Positions 1 to 7,099 of a DNA stretch of 7,099 nt are shown here, piece by piece. Source of the stretch: Phycisphaerae bacterium (GTDB lineage: Bacteria > Planctomycetota > Phycisphaerae > Phycisphaerales > SM1A02); assembly GCA_002690755.1 (NCBI GenBank), contig NZFT01000034.1, positions 17,311-24,409 on the forward strand. Reading direction: 5' to 3'. How positions within the stretch are numbered: the stretch's first letter is position 1; each line of letters starts with the position of its first letter. The notes under the pieces were generated by a model, which saw only the letters and a program-made list of their open reading frames with translations, did no database searches and was not told the origin of the DNA. Both the position numbers and the translations under genes were made by a program.

Positions 1-955
1 CGGACCCGTCGCTTGATGTCCGCCGCCTGCCAGTCGGCGGGCGGGACGTCGGCGAGCTCCTCGTGGATCTTGAGATACGAGCCACCGACTCCGAGCCTGG
101 CCATGGTCTGGAAGACACCGGTCTGCATGCCCGCGAGCCCGCAGATGTAGAGCAGCGTCCGATCCTTGGCGAGCAGATCCGCGTGGAGACGGGTCTCCCG
201 ATCGAGGTAGTGGTGGATGTAGCCCTGCGGACGACCGTCCGGCATCGTCTCTCGACTGATCACCGTGTGGTAGTGGAACCCGGGGTGCTTGTCCGCGAGG
301 GCGCGAAAGACATCGTCGTAGAGCAGATCGCTGGTGTACGGCGCTCCCATGACGAGATGGATCTCGCTCTCGAACGGAGTCTCGCGTCCTTCCAGGAGTT
401 CGAGGATCATCCCGCGGAACGGCGCGATGCCGGTGCCCGTCGCGAGGAAGAGGTAGTCGTGCTTCTCCGGTTCCGCCGGAAGCACGAACCGCTTGCCCAC
501 CGGCCCGGTCACCAGGACCTCGTCACCGGGGGAGAGATCGCACACCTGATTCGAACAGACGCCGTGGAACAATCCCGTTCGCGGCTCGTCCCGTTCCGTC
601 TGCGGTCGGTATTCGTCGATCAGGCGCTTGCAGGTCGTTGAAAGGATCCGTCCCGCGCCATCCTCGCCCCGGGTCGGCGAGGCGATCGAGTAGAGCCTGA
701 CCTTGTGGGGCTTGCCACGCTCGTCGACCCCCACCGGTACGACGCCGAAGCTCTGGCCCGCCTGAAAGCGTCCCTCGAGCGGCGTTCCGCCGACGTCGAT
801 GCAGACGTGCCGGATGAAACTCGCCGACTTGCCGCGGAGACAGAGCTCGTTCGCGGTGACCACCCCGGTGACCGGCGCGGTCGGTGGGACGATGTGCATC
901 TCGACGTCGACGAGTTTCGGATCGAAGGCCGGGTCATGGACGGTGCCGGAAGCGG

Positions 956-959
<4 letters not shown>
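1..959 (-). CDS. Plant-type ferredoxin--NADP+ reductase (C-terminus cut by window edge)
   Basis: This flavoenzyme moves electrons between ferredoxin (or flavodoxin) and NADP(H) in the cytoplasm. The first 319 residues are in the window and no stop is reached, so a short C-terminal end lies outside. Motifs appear in the family order. The FAD-binding RLYS sits at residues 88-91 and GVCSN at 133-137. The nicotinamide-side ATGTGIAP is at 173-180. SR at 235-236, followed by R243 and Y247, resembles the residues that hold the NADP 2'-phosphate in plant and cyanobacterial enzymes. YICGLAGMQTG at 271-281 matches the conserved C-terminal CGxxGM segment. There is no transit peptide, CpcD-like or fused ferredoxin domain; about 50 N-terminal residues precede the FAD barrel core. 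The ATG at 959 overlaps the fumC stop as ATGA and has a strong Shine-Dalgarno, so the start is well supported. FNR of the plant type is firm; the electron partner and direction of flow are not shown by the sequence. Confidence 0.93.
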
Positions 960-2488
<1,529 letters not shown>

Positions 2489-2560
2489 GTTCGTTCTCCA
2501 GACGGTCTCGACGACGACTTGGTTCGGTCCATCCGCGGCGCGGTGGACCGGAAGTCGCAG

Positions 2561-2586
2561 ATAATAGCGACGAGTCCGGGATCCAA
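2561..2586 (-). promoter_or_regulatory. Possible promoter for fumC and the reductase
   Basis: On the minus strand TTGGAT (2586-2581) and TATTAT (2566-2561) resemble -35 and -10 boxes. The -10 matches the sigma-70 consensus at five of six bases. The spacer is only 14 nt, shorter than the usual 16-18, so the -35 assignment is doubtful. It lies in the 113-nt gap after the HEAT-repeat gene, about 73 nt before the fumC start. No terminator is visible in this gap, so read-through from the upstream gene is also possible. Confidence 0.35.
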
Positions 2587-2601
2587 GGCGGATCGATTCC
2601 G

Positions 2602-4803
2602 TCAGACGCCGTCGGCGGTGCTCTGGGAACCGCCGTCGCCACCGACATCGTCACCAGCGTCTTCGCCCGCGTCGACGAGCAGCCCGCGGGCCGCTTCGAC
2701 CGCGACCCGCTGGGGGTCGTCGAGCGAATCGACGAATCGACGATCGATCTCCTCGAGCAGCAATCGTGCAAGCCGTGGATCCGGGATCGCGGACGCCTCC
2801 AGGAACGCCACCCAGGCCGGCGGGTCGGGACGGACGGCGTCCGCTTCGTCCCACGCTTCCGCCAGAACGAGCGCCTCGAAGAGATCCTGACCGAGGGCGG
2901 AATCGGCGTCGGCGCCGAGCAGCCGGAGTTCGTTCGCCGCCTCGATCGGTCGCCCCGCTTCGATGAGCCGACGGGCGAGGCGGCGGGCCGCGGCGTCTCG
3001 ATCAGGCTTGGGGAGTGATTCCGACATCGCCGCCCGGACGAGCGCCGCCCGCCGGTCGTCGAATCGGGTGGGTTCCTCGCCCAGCACGTCGTCGGCGGCG
3101 AGCACCTGCTCCACCGGAAGTCGTTCGAGCACTCGGGAGATGGCGAGCCCCCAGTTGACTTGATCCGCCTCCTCCGCATCCGCCGGCGGCCGAAGTTCGA
3201 GGAGGACCGAGAGGCCTTCCGGGTCAACGGCATCGCCGGACCAGGCCTGCCACGCGATTCGCCGGACCTCCGGCGTCTCCGAATTCAGGCGGAGCGCCTC
3301 GCGCTGTCCACGACCGAGAAATCCTTCCGCGGCTCCGCGACGGACTCGGCGATCCTCGTGACCGAGCAGACGGACCAGCGAGGGCTCGCGGGGATCGACG
3401 GCCACCAGCACCAGAAGTCGGGCGATTTCCGAGTCGCCGACGCGATCCGCGGTGGGAAGCGCGGCGCGGATCTCGGCCATTCGTGCCGGATCGAGGACCC
3501 CGGCGGCGGCGACCGTGGCCACCGCCCGCGCTGATTGCCGGACGACCTCCGGATCCCCACCGGCGAGATGCCGGATCGCCAGGGGCACCACCGCGGGACG
3601 AGCACGGTTCCCGAGAAGTTCGAGTCCCGCCGACAGTACGGCGGGATCGGCCTCGTCCTCGAGCGAAGCCACCATCTTCGCGGCGAAGTCCTCGACCCCC
3701 ACGGTCTCCAGCAGTCGGGCCGCGGTGATCCGAATCGTCGGATCCGGGTCATCGAGGGTCGAGAGCAATCCGGTCCGAAGGACTTCCGGAAGGATTCGAC
3801 CGTTGCGGAGCATTCGCTCGACCTGGGCGATCGCGGCGGCCCGAAGCGGGAGTTCGTCGTCCTCGAGAAGTTCGAGGATCCGTTGATCGCGATCGGACTC
3901 CGGCAGCGTCGCAAGGAGTCGGGCGTGGAGTTCGGCGAGCCTGATCGCGAGTGCGCCGGCCCGGGCTTCCGCCTCGGCGGCTCGTCGATTCGCCCGCTCG
4001 ATCCGATCGACCAGTTGTCCGAGCGCCTGCGAGGCGGATCCGTCGATGTTCATCCTGGCCCACCACGCCGCCCACGCCGCGGCGTCTCTCGTGGAAGAGG
4101 TGTCGGACCAGCGACGCAGGGCCGCATCGATCGCGATCGCATCGGCGGTGCCGGATCGGGCCTGCTGCATCGCATCCACCAGGGCCCGGGCCGCCGCGGG
4201 ATCGTTGATTCCGCCGAGCAGTTCGAAGCCACGGGCTCTCGCCGCCGGATCGGCCTCCTCGACCACGAAGACCATCATCCGCTCGATCGCGGTCGATCCC
4301 GATCGGCCGATGATGAAGGAGGCGTCGTCGGCTCCGATGCGACCGGCCATCGCGGCGTTCGCGATCCGATCGACGATGGCGTCCGAGGCTCGGCCGTTCT
4401 TTCGCACGCCCTCGACGACGATGTTCCGGGTGTCGGTCGAATCCGATTGGAGCGCCGTGCCGATGGCGTCGGCGGCTTCAGGGGATCCGAGCCGAGCCAT
4501 CCGCTCGGCCGCACCGACCCGTAGTTCTCGCGGCACCGCGGGATTGGCGAAGACCGACGCGAGGTACGCGACGTCCTCGTCGATGAATCGATTGACGCTC
4601 GTTCCACGCGGCGCGTCGAAGCCTTCTCCCGCGGAGACCGTCGTCGCACGCTTCGAGATCGAAGCCGCCGGAACCGCGGAACAGTTGATCGCGAACACGC
4701 CGGCGAGCAGCACGCCGCCTCCGATGCTCCGCCGGACCGTCACGAACCGCCGTGGCCGCATGGCGGCCCGGAAGCGGATCGGGTTGGCGTTGGGGGCGGA
4801 CAT
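2602..4803 (-). CDS. Exported HEAT/alpha-helical repeat protein of unknown function
   Basis: I do not recognise a named family. With the start at 4803 the protein has 733 residues. The N-terminus has an Arg-rich segment (16-25, including RR at 24-25), then a hydrophobic stretch (about 27-39) and a plausible signal peptidase I site near VPA at 44-46, so it is probably exported. The RR pair could hint at Tat, but the motif is incomplete. Residues about 75-240 and 300-520 show repeated paired amphipathic helices in HEAT style, with phrases such as DPDPTIRITAARLLETVG (352-369). A heptad-like Ala/Glu/Arg coiled-coil segment (about 260-300) separates the two blocks. Residues 600-660 look TPR-like, and the end (711-728) is Asp/Gly-rich and acidic. 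No catalytic motif is visible. The open frame continues upstream to an ATG at 4950. The 4803 start is preferred because it has GGAG 10 nt upstream, places the signal peptide near the N-terminus, and lies after a possible promoter. An ATG at 4761 would put the signal first but lacks a clear Shine-Dalgarno. Likely role: an interaction scaffold. Confidence 0.85.
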   Translation of the reverse strand: MSAPNANPIRFRAAMRPRRFVTVRRSIGGGVLLAGVFAINCSAVPAASISKRATTVSAGEGFDAPRGTSVNRFIDEDVAYLASVFANPAVPRELRVGAAERMARLGSPEAADAIGTALQSDSTDTRNIVVEGVRKNGRASDAIVDRIANAAMAGRIGADDASFIIGRSGSTAIERMMVFVVEEADPAARARGFELLGGINDPAAARALVDAMQQARSGTADAIAIDAALRRWSDTSSTRDAAAWAAWWARMNIDGSASQALGQLVDRIERANRRAAEAEARAGALAIRLAELHARLLATLPESDRDQRILELLEDDELPLRAAAIAQVERMLRNGRILPEVLRTGLLSTLDDPDPTIRITAARLLETVGVEDFAAKMVASLEDEADPAVLSAGLELLGNRARPAVVPLAIRHLAGGDPEVVRQSARAVATVAAAGVLDPARMAEIRAALPTADRVGDSEIARLLVLVAVDPREPSLVRLLGHEDRRVRRGAAEGFLGRGQREALRLNSETPEVRRIAWQAWSGDAVDPEGLSVLLELRPPADAEEADQVNWGLAISRVLERLPVEQVLAADDVLGEEPTRFDDRRAALVRAAMSESLPKPDRDAAARRLARRLIEAGRPIEAANELRLLGADADSALGQDLFEALVLAEAWDEADAVRPDPPAWVAFLEASAIPDPRLARLLLEEIDRRFVDSLDDPQRVAVEAARGLLVDAGEDAGDDVGGDGGSQSTADGV

Positions 4804-4869
4804 GTGCTCGGTGCTCCATTCGGTCCCGGCCGGAATGCCCGGGGAATCCCATGTTTCGCGGCGTTCTGG

Positions 4870-4895
4870 ATTATCGGGCAGGCCGTGATGCCCAA
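4870..4895 (-). promoter_or_regulatory. Possible promoter for the HEAT-repeat gene
   Basis: In the divergent intergenic region, minus-strand TTGGGC (4895-4890) and GATAAT (4875-4870) resemble -35 and -10 boxes with a 14-nt spacer. GATAAT matches the consensus at five of six bases. An inverted repeat, GGGCA (4876-4880) with TGCCC (4889-4893), occupies the spacer and could be an operator or chance. A start about 7 nt past the -10 gives a leader near 60 nt and falls downstream of the alternative ATG at 4950, which agrees with translation starting at 4803. I found no convincing promoter for the plus-strand TPR gene in the same gap. Confidence 0.35.
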
Positions 4896-4990
4896 CATTC
4901 GTATGTGGATGCGGTTCGACGTACTCTATCCCTGGCGGGCCTGACGGCACTTCTTCTACTTCGGCTTTCCTTCGTGCAAGGGATCATCAA

Positions 4991-6379
4991 ATGAGCGACT
5001 GGCACCAGTCGGAGGATCACGCCGAACGAGCCGAACGACTGCTGGCCCATGGCCGCGGTCCGGAGGCGGAACAGGAGATTCGGCGAGCGATCGAGATCGA
5101 CCCGGTCCGCGGCGAGTGGCACGCGGCACTTTCGCTGGTGCTCGATTCGATGGGCCGGCTCGAAGAGGCCCTCGCCTCCATGCGGCAGGCCGCACTGCTC
5201 CTGCCGGACGACGATCGCCCCACCGCTTCCTGCGCCGAGCTCTCGCTTCGGCTCGACCGACCCGCGGACGCCGCGGAACACGCGCGTCGCGCGATCGAGT
5301 CTCCGGACGCGGAAGAGCGGGTGCACGCGATCCTGATCGCGGCCCTCCACCGGCTCGAGCGACATGACGACGCCGAACTCGCGTACTACGAGGCACAGCA
5401 GCGATACGAGGAGATGCCGTGCTGCCTCGTCGCGATGGGCGATCTGAAAGCGGAGACCGAGGCCTACGACCAGGCCAGCTGGTGCTATCGCGAGGCGATG
5501 CGCCAGGCCCCGAGCATGCCGCAGCTCCGGTCGAGAATCGCCGCGGTCCTCGCCGCGACGGGCCGTCCCGAACGGGCCCTGCAACTCCATCTCGCCGAGC
5601 TCCGTGAACATCCCGCCTCGATCGAGACGCTCCTCGCCTGCGGACGACTCCTCGTTTCGATGGACCGTCAGCCCGAAGCGGTGGATCGATTCCGTCGCGT
5701 GCTGGAGATCGAGCCCGCCAATTTTCCGGCGCACTGGGAACTGGGGCTCGCCGCCCTCGCCCTTCATCGGTTCGACGAGGCACGGGTGGAGTTCGAGATC
5801 GCCCGTCGCCTCGACCCCGAGATGCCGCTGGCCCGCCGGCGGCTCGCGGAAGCTCTCCTCGGGTGCGGCGAACCCGGACTCGCCCGGGTGCAGCTCGATG
5901 ATGCCGCGGATCGGCTCCGGGACGACGAATCCTTCGACGAGATGTTCAATCTGGCCTCGCTGCTCCTCGAAGTCGGCTCCACCGCGAATGCCCACCCGGT
6001 GTTCCAGCAGCTCGCCGAAATGAAGCCCGACGATCTCGAGATCCTTCGACGCCTCGCCGTGTGCCGCTATCGCCTCGGTGACGCTGATGGCGGCGTCGCG
6101 ATCTCGCGACGGATCCTTCGGCGGGCCCCCGACTGCATCCGAAGCATGCACAATCTTTCCGTCGCCGCGATGGAGGACGACCGGATCGTTTCAGCGTTCC
6201 TCTGGACCAGGCGCGGTCTCGACGTGGCACCGTCCGATCCGGGTCTTCGCCGGCTTCGTTCGCGGATCCTCACCAGGCTGGCGTGGAACTGGACCCTCGG
6301 GCTCCCCACCATGCTTCGAAACCTCCTGACTTCGGGAATGGCGAGAATCCGGTCGATCCGCCACCGCCGTCGAGACTGA
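4991..6379 (+). CDS. Tetratricopeptide (TPR) repeat protein
   Basis: This is a 462-residue protein built almost entirely of TPR units, about twelve in tandem over residues 8-417. The usual spacing of small residues and the closing proline is clear in several units. Examples are GRGPEAEQEIRRAIEIDP at 21-38, a unit around 42-73 containing GRLEEAL, one at 211-243 ending in RRVLEIEPAN, and one at 245-277 with FDEARVEFEIARRLDPE. The third and ninth units are degenerate. There is no signal peptide and no enzymatic domain, so it is probably a cytoplasmic adaptor or assembly scaffold; partners cannot be named. The C-terminal 40 residues leave the repeat pattern: a Trp/Leu-rich segment (430-446) is followed by a strongly basic end (RIRSIRHRRRD), which could bind a membrane surface or nucleic acid. 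The ATG at 4991 follows AAGGGA (4978-4983) by 7 nt, a moderate ribosome site. It is divergent from the HEAT gene and convergent with rpsR. Confidence 0.93.
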   Translation: MSDWHQSEDHAERAERLLAHGRGPEAEQEIRRAIEIDPVRGEWHAALSLVLDSMGRLEEALASMRQAALLLPDDDRPTASCAELSLRLDRPADAAEHARRAIESPDAEERVHAILIAALHRLERHDDAELAYYEAQQRYEEMPCCLVAMGDLKAETEAYDQASWCYREAMRQAPSMPQLRSRIAAVLAATGRPERALQLHLAELREHPASIETLLACGRLLVSMDRQPEAVDRFRRVLEIEPANFPAHWELGLAALALHRFDEARVEFEIARRLDPEMPLARRRLAEALLGCGEPGLARVQLDDAADRLRDDESFDEMFNLASLLLEVGSTANAHPVFQQLAEMKPDDLEILRRLAVCRYRLGDADGGVAISRRILRRAPDCIRSMHNLSVAAMEDDRIVSAFLWTRRGLDVAPSDPGLRRLRSRILTRLAWNWTLGLPTMLRNLLTSGMARIRSIRHRRRD

Positions 6380-6483
6380 TCGGAATCCCTGAAACGATCG
6401 GCCCGTCGATCGAACCCCAGCCGTTTCGATCCCCGAATCCATCGTGCATCCGGGATGTCCGCGAGCCGGACCGAGACTCATTC

Positions 6484-6522
6484 AAAAAGAGACACGAGCG
6501 AGGGCCTCGGCCCTCACTCGTG
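6484..6522 (-). terminator. Intrinsic terminator of rpsR
   Basis: A 13-bp stem (arms 6510-6522 and 6493-6505, loop 6506-6509) is followed on the minus strand by TCTCTTTTTG, a U-rich tract ending near 6484. It lies 42 nt after the rpsR stop. The one imperfect position in the stem (6499 with 6516) is a G-U wobble in the minus-strand RNA but a C-A mismatch in the plus-strand RNA. The plus side has only a weak T tract (GTTTCGTT). The signal is therefore built for rpsR, though it may also slow transcription arriving from the TPR gene. Confidence 0.88.
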
Positions 6523-6564
6523 GTTTCGTTCCTGATTCCGGACTCGATCTCAGTTGGATCGGTC

Positions 6565-6795
6565 TCAGAGCGTGGCGCTGGTGTAGGGCAGGAGCGCCAT
6601 GTAACGGGCTCGCTTGATCGCCTGAGCCACGCGTCGCTGCTCCCGCGCCGATGCGGCGAGACGCTTCCGCGTGTAGATCTTGCCGTTCGGCGTCATGAGG
6701 CGACGAAGGTCATCGACGGACTTGTAGTCGACGTAGTGCTTGCCGTCGGTACCGGTCTTCAGCGGGATGGTGGGAGCGGCCTGGAATTGAGTCAT
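6565..6795 (-). CDS. rpsR: 30S ribosomal protein S18 (bS18)
   Basis: S18 sits on the platform of the small ribosomal subunit, where it pairs with S6 and contacts 16S rRNA. The 76-residue length is typical. The family core is clear: VDYKSVDDLRRLM (22-34) corresponds to the IDYKD segment, then NGKI (37-40), the Arg-rich helix EQRRVAQAIKRARYMALLPY (52-71), and a short end. E. coli S18 has IDYKDIATLKNYITESGKI and RAIKRARYLSLLPYT at equivalent places. The N-terminus lacks the RRRKFC-type basic/cysteine segment, and the protein has no cysteine at all, so it is a non-metal-binding form. The start at 6795 has only a weak Shine-Dalgarno (CGGAA, GGAA at 6805-6808, 9 nt away). No rpsF, ssb or rplI is adjacent: the gene appears to stand alone with its own promoter, structured leader and terminator. 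Confidence 0.97.
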   Translation of the reverse strand: MTQFQAAPTIPLKTGTDGKHYVDYKSVDDLRRLMTPNGKIYTRKRLAASAREQRRVAQAIKRARYMALLPYTSATL

Positions 6796-6815
6796 GGGTC
6801 TGGATTCCGGTGTGA

Positions 6816-6837
6816 GGATCGGAGAAAAGCCCGATCC
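6816..6837 (-). promoter_or_regulatory. Hairpin in the rpsR leader
   Basis: In the minus-strand RNA, GGAUCGG (6837-6831) and CCGAUCC (6822-6816) form a perfect 7-bp stem with an 8-nt U-rich loop. It ends 20 nt before the start codon and 5 nt before the weak Shine-Dalgarno. The same 5' arm can instead pair with CCG and AUCC at 6810-6808 and 6805-6802, with a 2-nt bulge, which would cover the ribosome site. Ribosomal protein genes are often controlled by their own products through leader structures; that this happens here is an inference. Confidence 0.5.
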
Positions 6838-6855
6838 GATGCCGTGGATGTCCGA

Positions 6856-6873
6856 GCTCGTCTTCGAACGAGC
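6856..6873 (-). repeat. Second hairpin in the rpsR leader
   Basis: An inverted repeat, GCTCGT (6856-6861) with ACGAGC (6868-6873), has a 6-nt loop. It lies inside the predicted rpsR leader, upstream of the 6816-6837 hairpin and separated from it by 18 nt. No T tract follows on the minus strand, so it is not a terminator in that direction. A role in leader folding is possible but unproven. Confidence 0.4.
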
Positions 6874-6924
6874 CGTTTCAGACAGCCGCCAGGGGTCCGG
6901 GCCCGAGGCGGCGACGAACCGGAG

Positions 6925-6953
6925 ATCGTACCGAAATCGCCATTGATGGACAA
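6925..6953 (-). promoter_or_regulatory. Sigma-70-type promoter of rpsR
   Basis: On the minus strand TTGTCC (6953-6948) and TACGAT (6930-6925) are separated by exactly 17 nt, and each box matches the consensus at four of six bases. Transcription would begin near 6918, giving a leader of about 120 nt before the rpsR start. The -35 box lies within an imperfect palindrome (6948-6959, GGACA-CT-TGTCC on the minus strand) that could serve as an operator. This is the best promoter candidate in the window. Confidence 0.6.
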
Positions 6954-6994
6954 GTGTCCTTGCAATTACCCCCGGCAGGGTGCAGCATGTGGAG

Positions 6995-7012
6995 GACGGT
7001 CTTCGGACCGTT
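6995..7012 (+). repeat. UUCG-tetraloop hairpin of unknown role
   Basis: ACGGTC (6996-7001), TTCG (7002-7005) and GACCGT (7006-7011) form a 6-bp stem closed by C(UUCG)G on the plus strand; a G-U pair at 6995/7012 extends it to 7 bp. C(UUCG)G is an exceptionally stable RNA loop and is strand-specific, so the plus strand reads as the structured one, yet no plus-strand gene is seen next to it. On the minus strand it begins directly after a TGA at 7012-7014, so it might instead follow the end of a gene entering from the right. Neither side has a T tract. Confidence 0.4.
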
Positions 7013-7099
7013 CAATCTCCCCAGATCCGTGGCGTACAACGATTCCGGCAGGTTTCGGGGCCTTCGACCCGTTCGAGCCACCGTCTTTCACGGAGATCC

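Larger units (their letters stand above)
6796..7099. other. Gene-free right end: rpsR leader and promoter region
   Basis: This stretch holds the rpsR leader (about 6796-6918), the rpsR promoter and the UUCG hairpin. The last 85-130 nt could contain the C-terminal end of a minus-strand gene entering from beyond 7099: one frame stays open to TGA at 7012-7014 (28 codons) and another to TAA at 6966-6968 (43 codons). Neither tail resembles a protein I know, and both are short enough to be open by chance at this GC content. I could not fit a tRNA, SRP RNA or RNase P RNA here. Confidence 0.5.

Noticed and set aside
63..641. 192-codon plus-strand open frame opposite the reductase gene
   Set aside because: It is antisense to convincing FNR motifs (RLYS, GVCSN, ATGTGIAP, CGLAGM).
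3535..4524. 329-codon plus-strand open frame opposite the HEAT gene
   Set aside because: The composition is typical of antisense to a GC-rich gene and shows no protein-family features.
4681..4689. Lipoprotein cysteine (AINC) after the HEAT protein's hydrophobic stretch
   Set aside because: Asn directly before Cys does not fit the lipobox, where a small residue (Gly, Ala or Ser) is needed. A signal peptidase I site at VPA is more plausible.
4804..4950. N-terminal extension of the HEAT protein back to an ATG at 4950
   Set aside because: It would place 49 extra residues before the start and bury the signal peptide deep in the chain. The ATG at 4803 has a GGAG upstream, and a candidate promoter lies between the two starts.
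4871..6151. 426-codon minus-strand open frame opposite the TPR gene
   Set aside because: It is a mirror of the TPR gene with no domain or ribosome site. The TPR frame has clear repeat periodicity and a Shine-Dalgarno, so the antisense frame is a shadow.
6390..6427. Inverted repeat (GAAACG with CGTTTC) just after the TPR gene as its terminator
   Set aside because: The 6-bp stem has a long loop and no T tract follows. Its arms are made of sequence words common throughout the window.
6878..7081. 67-codon minus-strand open frame upstream of rpsR
   Set aside because: It has a GTG start, no ribosome site and no family resemblance, and it runs over the rpsR promoter boxes.
7040..7099. tRNA-like GTTCGAGCC segment at the right end
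   Set aside because: The flanking bases do not form a T-arm stem and no acceptor or anticodon arm can be fitted.

Overview
The window is GC-rich and gene-dense, and it looks like an ordinary chromosomal stretch. The mix of genes is a long helical-repeat protein with an export signal, a many-repeat TPR protein, a plant-type ferredoxin-NADP reductase next to a class II fumarase, and a solitary rpsR. With the high GC, this suggests a member of the Planctomycetota, perhaps Phycisphaerae-like. That placement is an inference from gene style, not from a marker alignment.

Layout, left to right. Positions 1-959 (minus strand) hold a plant-type ferredoxin--NADP+ reductase whose C-terminal end runs off the left edge. 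It overlaps the stop codon of fumC (956-2488, minus) in an ATGA arrangement, so the two are almost certainly co-transcribed and translationally coupled. Upstream of fumC, after 113 nt, is a 733-residue putatively exported HEAT/alpha-helical repeat protein (2602-4803, minus) of unknown role. A 187-nt divergent intergenic region (4804-4990) separates it from a 462-residue protein made of about twelve tandem TPRs (4991-6379, plus). The TPR gene converges on rpsR (6565-6795, minus), and a strong hairpin terminator lies between them. To the right of rpsR is about 300 nt with no gene I can support. It contains a convincing rpsR promoter, a roughly 120-nt leader with hairpins, and one unexplained C(UUCG)G hairpin.

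How the parts fit together. Fumarase (TCA cycle, fumarate to malate) and the reductase (exchange of electrons between ferredoxin or flavodoxin and NADPH) form a central-metabolism and redox unit. The HEAT and TPR proteins are probably scaffold or interaction proteins, and nothing here identifies their partners. rpsR appears to be a self-contained transcription unit with its own promoter, leader and terminator. I see no mobile element, CRISPR array, tRNA, rRNA or phage gene, and no clear new multi-gene system. The points most worth checking are the structured rpsR leader, the fumarase with basic tails at both ends, and the fumC-reductase coupling.
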